A stretch of 22,257 nt of DNA. Source: a virus. Where the stretch lies: the IMG/VR virus record IMGVR_UViG_3300025736_000231, positions 1-22,257 of that record. One strand, written 5' to 3'. The notes under the pieces are model-generated. The model searched no databases. It was not told where the DNA came from and saw nothing but the letters and a program-made list of their open reading frames with translations. Shown piece by piece: positions 19,832-22,257 of this stretch (position 1 is the stretch's first letter; each line of letters begins with the position of its first letter). A program made the translations under genes and the position numbers.

Positions 19832-21634
19832 TTATTTAACTACCTTAGTCAATGCTTTCATAAATTCATTCCAGTCAAGAGGCAGTTCATATGGCAATCG
19901 GCCATAAGGGCCACGACCACCACCCGGATGAGCTGGTCTTTTCTGGGTGAACAGAAATCGGAATCCACCAGTTACGTCAATACCGCGTTTCTTTTCCTGT
20001 CCAAACCCTTTGTCTTCTTTCTGCACCTTAACTTTAGTGTTGCAAAACAGAATTACATCTGCCCAACGAAAAAGCATATTTACGGCTTTCTCGTTAATGT
20101 CAAGAATGTACTGATCGTAGCTGTCACCGGATGGATCGTCAAAGCGTTTAACCTTAACATGTCCGATAATAATACTGGACATCCCTTTGTGGCTTCTCAG
20201 GGCGTCCAACCCTTCTGTGATCTGTCTCCAATAGTTCACTGATTCGGTGTATCCTTTGCCATACCCACCGCCAACGGCCTCAATATTCTTTACGTTTGCA
20301 GCGTCGCAAACAGCGTTCCAGACAAGAGGCTCCATCGCGCTTGCGCTGTCTAAAACTACGGTTCTGTGCTCATGTTCTTCGGAGTAAAGGGATCCAAGTG
20401 CTTCGATAATATCTTCAAATTTATTGCAAACTGGAAACTTTGGGATTTCCAAGTCGTCTGCTCCCTCTTCACCTTTCATCGATAATAGGATAGGAGCGTT
20501 CAAGCCGGTCTTGAATATTTTATTGTCCTTAAATTGCGTTCCGCAGGAAAAGGTCGTGTTGTGTGTTACGACCAAATCTCGTCCCGCTAGATAGGTGTGA
20601 GAGGGTGAATCGACGGATATACATTTAACAGGGACGGACTTTACAGGTGTAACGGAGACGATAGCATCTTTATTGGCTTTCCTTCTGGAGTTTTTTGTTT
20701 TAAAGCAGTTAAACTTAAACTTTGAAAACCTAAAAGGATTTTCTTTCGGGAAAAATGCTACACGAAAATTGGGCCCACAATCTTTGCCATTAAGTTTTGC
20801 ACGACATCTTGTAATAGATGCTTTGACCCCGAGAGATCGAAGCAGTTCGATAAATCCGTCACAGAGACACTCTTTGACCGTTGAGAATTCACACTGGCCT
20901 TTGTTGTTGTCGTAGCAACATCCGTCAGTATCCATGAGCCCAGCCAGCAAGCTTCTCCTGTCTTCTTCGGTACTTTCCCAAACTGAAGCATGGGGGATGT
21001 GCTTATTGCCTAGCAGGTTTCTGTTTCTTAGTTTTACTTTAAGACCTAAGATCGTAGAAGTCTTGCAGCCAGCAGTTTGGTATGGTTTACCAGTTGATCC
21101 CAAATTATTTCCAATTAGAGCGTCCCTGTCTGATATTGTTACTCGACCATCGCTAGAACTTCCATCTCCGAGCCAAACTCCCAAAACATATGGGTCAATG
21201 CCTATTACTGAAGTCTTCTTTATCTTGAGCGGGAGCGTGATTGGGACTGCATGATTGTAACGATCTCCGTTGGGAGGTCTAAGGGTCTTAAGGATTTGGC
21301 CTGTAGTCAACACTCGTTCTTTATTGTCCCGTATCGACCTTGTGAGCCATTGATGCTCTTTATCGGCTATCAATGAGGCCCCGCTCTTAAACTTCACTTC
21401 ATAGCAGGTTCGTTTTTCCATGATACCCGTCACATCGGTAACGCGTACCATGCTGCCGTCTCTATCAAAGACATAATCCCCTCTTTTAATAAATTTCAGT
21501 GGTTGCCATCCCCTGTTTGTAAAAATTGGGGTATTGTAGTCGAGAGCCTTCCCGATCTTTTCAACACCTAGAACCAGGATCCTTGGTGCTCTTAAAATTG
21601 TTTCTTTTTTAATACTGTTAAGGTCAAACGTCAT
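19832..21634 (-). CDS. Sak4-like RecA-fold ATPase interrupted by an intein in its Walker A motif
   Basis: The 600-residue precursor contains a host protein of 270 residues after splicing. The extein halves are residues 1-29, ending GVEKIGK, and 360-600, starting TTFSCGT; joined they make a normal P-loop, GVEKIGKTTF. Walker B is TVVLDSAS. The body matches phage nucleotide-binding proteins of the Sak4/RecA core type, which anneal single-stranded DNA with help from an SSB-like protein; the DUF669 gene follows directly. Gly/Pro-rich RPAHPGGGRGPYG lies near the C-terminus. The unspliced protein lacks an intact ATP site, so activity should need splicing. GGAAGGAG lies nine bases before ATG 21634. 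Confidence 0.9.
   Translation of the reverse strand: MTFDLNSIKKETILRAPRILVLGVEKIGKALDYNTPIFTNRGWQPLKFIKRGDYVFDRDGSMVRVTDVTGIMEKRTCYEVKFKSGASLIADKEHQWLTRSIRDNKERVLTTGQILKTLRPPNGDRYNHAVPITLPLKIKKTSVIGIDPYVLGVWLGDGSSSDGRVTISDRDALIGNNLGSTGKPYQTAGCKTSTILGLKVKLRNRNLLGNKHIPHASVWESTEEDRRSLLAGLMDTDGCCYDNNKGQCEFSTVKECLCDGFIELLRSLGVKASITRCRAKLNGKDCGPNFRVAFFPKENPFRFSKFKFNCFKTKNSRRKANKDAIVSVTPVKSVPVKCISVDSPSHTYLAGRDLVVTHNTTFSCGTQFKDNKIFKTGLNAPILLSMKGEEGADDLEIPKFPVCNKFEDIIEALGSLYSEEHEHRTVVLDSASAMEPLVWNAVCDAANVKNIEAVGGGYGKGYTESVNYWRQITEGLDALRSHKGMSSIIIGHVKVKRFDDPSGDSYDQYILDINEKAVNMLFRWADVILFCNTKVKVQKEDKGFGQEKKRGIDVTGGFRFLFTQKRPAHPGGGRGPYGRLPYELPLDWNEFMKALTKVVK
20558..21547 (-). mobile_element. Class 3-type intein with LAGLIDADG homing endonuclease (330 aa)
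   Basis: It covers precursor residues 30-359. The first residue is Ala30, not Cys or Ser. Trp96 (HQW, intein residue 67), Cys338 (VKCISV, intein 309) and Thr357 (VVTHN, intein 328) match the Trp-Cys-Thr signature of class 3 inteins. The last residues are His358-Asn359 and the following extein residue is Thr360. Two endonuclease dodecapeptide motifs are present: VLGVWLGDGS (150-159, D157) and LLAGLMDTDG (229-238, D237), both with their acidic residue kept, so homing may still work. Splicing would leave GVEKIGK-TTF. The insertion lies exactly between the P-loop Lys and the following Thr. Confidence 0.9.
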
Positions 21635-21845
21635 TGTTAGTAACTCCTTCCCTTTCCTCTTTTAACTGCTGTTTGGCGAATATAATGATTTTAAGCTTGC
21701 TAATATCACCCCACCTAATTCTATGCGCACACGATTGAATGTACTGGAGTAGCAAAAAAGTTCTTGACGATCTTACACAGGTAGAATGTTTGTTTTGACC
21801 TAATTTAGAAAGAAAAGTCCTTTCGTTCGACGTTGTGTATCTCAT
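21624..21845 (-). CDS. Unknown small protein, first gene of the replication operon (73 aa)
   Basis: ATG 21845 follows GGAGGTGA by a few bases, a near-perfect ribosome site, and the gene overlaps the ATPase start by 11 bases. The 73-residue product is basic with several Cys and Ser (CVRSSRTFLLLQYIQSC) and a Lys/Glu-rich helical tail. No family was recognised. A second ATG nearby (out of frame) gives only 14 codons. Confidence 0.55.
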   Translation of the reverse strand: MRYTTSNERTFLSKLGQNKHSTCVRSSRTFLLLQYIQSCAHRIRWGDISKLKIIIFAKQQLKEEREGVTNNDV

Positions 21846-21864
21846 ACATCACCTCCAAAAATTC

Positions 21865-21935
21865 GGCATAAAAAAAGACCGAAATCATAAAGCGGTGTGT
21901 GGCCTGCTTCGTAGAAATCGGTCTTTTTTTATGCC
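21865..21935 (-). terminator. Leader hairpin/bidirectional terminator upstream of replication operon
   Basis: GGCATAAAAAAAGACCGA (21865-21882) pairs perfectly over 18 bases with TCGGTCTTTTTTTATGCC (21918-21935). The 35-base loop itself holds a smaller stem (AAGCGG with CC-T-GCTT). On both strands the core GACCGA/TCGGTC stem is preceded by an A-run and followed by seven T, the form of a two-way intrinsic terminator. It lies between a leftward promoter (21989-22017) and the first gene of the operon (21845), so it may act as a leader terminator that has to be read through. It may also end transcription of the gene at 22022. Confidence 0.75.
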
Positions 21936-21988
21936 TATTGTTTGTTTGATCATTAAATATCCCCACACGGAATCAAAGTTTAAGCCCG

Positions 21989-22017
21989 ATAAAAACACAC
22001 TTTCAAAAGTCTGTCAA
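21989..22017 (-). promoter_or_regulatory. Leftward sigma70-type promoter for replication operon
   Basis: On the minus strand, a perfect TTGACA (22012-22017) is followed after 17 bases by TTTTAT (21989-21994), four of six matches to the -10 box. A start near 21982 would make a leader of about 137 bases containing the 18-base-pair hairpin, then the ribosome site before 21845. Confidence 0.55.
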
Positions 22018-22021
22018 GATT

Positions 22022-22257
22022 TTATTTTTCATTAAAAATTTTATTTAGATGTCGCATTCTCTTCCAATAACTTTTAGTACCTACCTTCCTGCCTGATCGC
22101 CTACCGTCAAGAGTAAATATCCAGCGATTCCTGAAAGCAGCTGCAACAAATTTAAAATCATCCTCATACTGTGGGTTGTTATGAATCGCGTCAAGAAGCT
22201 CTTCTTTCCGAGCCGGTGTAATGTTTGGGTTTGTTAGCTGCCATGCAGCGTTCCGGA
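22022..22257 (-). CDS. Unknown protein, 3' end only (partial at right edge)
   Basis: A leftward frame enters from the right edge and ends at TAA 22022-22024; about 77 C-terminal residues are visible (segment NITPARKEELLDAIHNN, then FVAAAFRNRWIFTLDGRRSG, ending KIFNEK). It is basic and helical. No family can be named from this part. A promoter for the downstream operon overlaps its 3' flank. Confidence 0.65.
   Translation of the reverse strand, partial: RNAAWQLTNPNITPARKEELLDAIHNNPQYEDDFKFVAAAFRNRWIFTLDGRRSGRKVGTKSYWKRMRHLNKIFNEK

Noticed and set aside
20558-21547. Free-standing homing endonuclease gene or group I intron inside the ATPase
   Set aside because: The reading frame is continuous through both junctions, and intein splicing motifs (HN/T end, WCT set) are present, so a protein-level insertion fits better.

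Overview
This window looks like part of the genome of a tailed double-stranded DNA phage or prophage, probably from a Gram-negative bacterium. It carries a terminase operon, a long replication and recombination operon, and a block of many tiny, tightly packed early genes. There are no ribosomal RNA, tRNA or ordinary metabolic genes. Nearly every gene has a Shine-Dalgarno sequence, and stop/start overlaps (ATGA, TAATG, GTGA) are common. The exact host cannot be read from the sequence, and no integrated state is proved.

Layout. (1) 1-2486, minus strand: a small-terminase candidate and the large terminase, which runs off the left edge. (2) 2487-3530: a gene-free control region with a CA-rich low-complexity tract, a cluster of AAGTTTATAA-type repeats in both orientations, and a near-consensus promoter overlapped by an inverted repeat. 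(3) 3531-8530, plus strand: about 16 mostly small unknown genes, one of them frameshifted, with recurring spacer and hairpin elements between them. (4) 8530-8843: about 60 degenerate five-base GGCNN units. (5) 8870-10161: a small serine recombinase and a helical unknown protein. (6) 10162-10303: a convergent spacer with repeats. (7) 22257-10304, minus strand: the replication operon. In transcription order after an edge gene and a promoter/leader hairpin it holds a small protein, a Sak4-like RecA-fold ATPase interrupted by an intein, a DUF669-type ssDNA-binding protein, a Gp157-type protein, a Cas4-like nuclease, a small protein, an NlpC/P60-like enzyme, two exported proteins, a basic peptide, an SF2 helicase, a Prim-Pol/DUF3987 primase-helicase, a MerR-like regulator, unknowns and a RusA-type resolvase.

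How the genes fit together. Prim-Pol/DUF3987 plus the SF2 helicase would start and drive replication. Sak4, DUF669 and the Cas4-like nuclease form a plausible annealing/recombination set, RusA would resolve the branches, and the terminase would package the product.

Two items stand out. The first is a 330-residue intein sitting exactly in the Walker A loop of the Sak4-like ATPase. It begins with Ala and has the Trp/Cys/Thr signature of class 3 inteins plus an apparently intact LAGLIDADG endonuclease. The second is the GGCNN pentamer array directly upstream of the serine recombinase; its period of five excludes protein coding and gives an unbroken G2N3 pattern on one strand.
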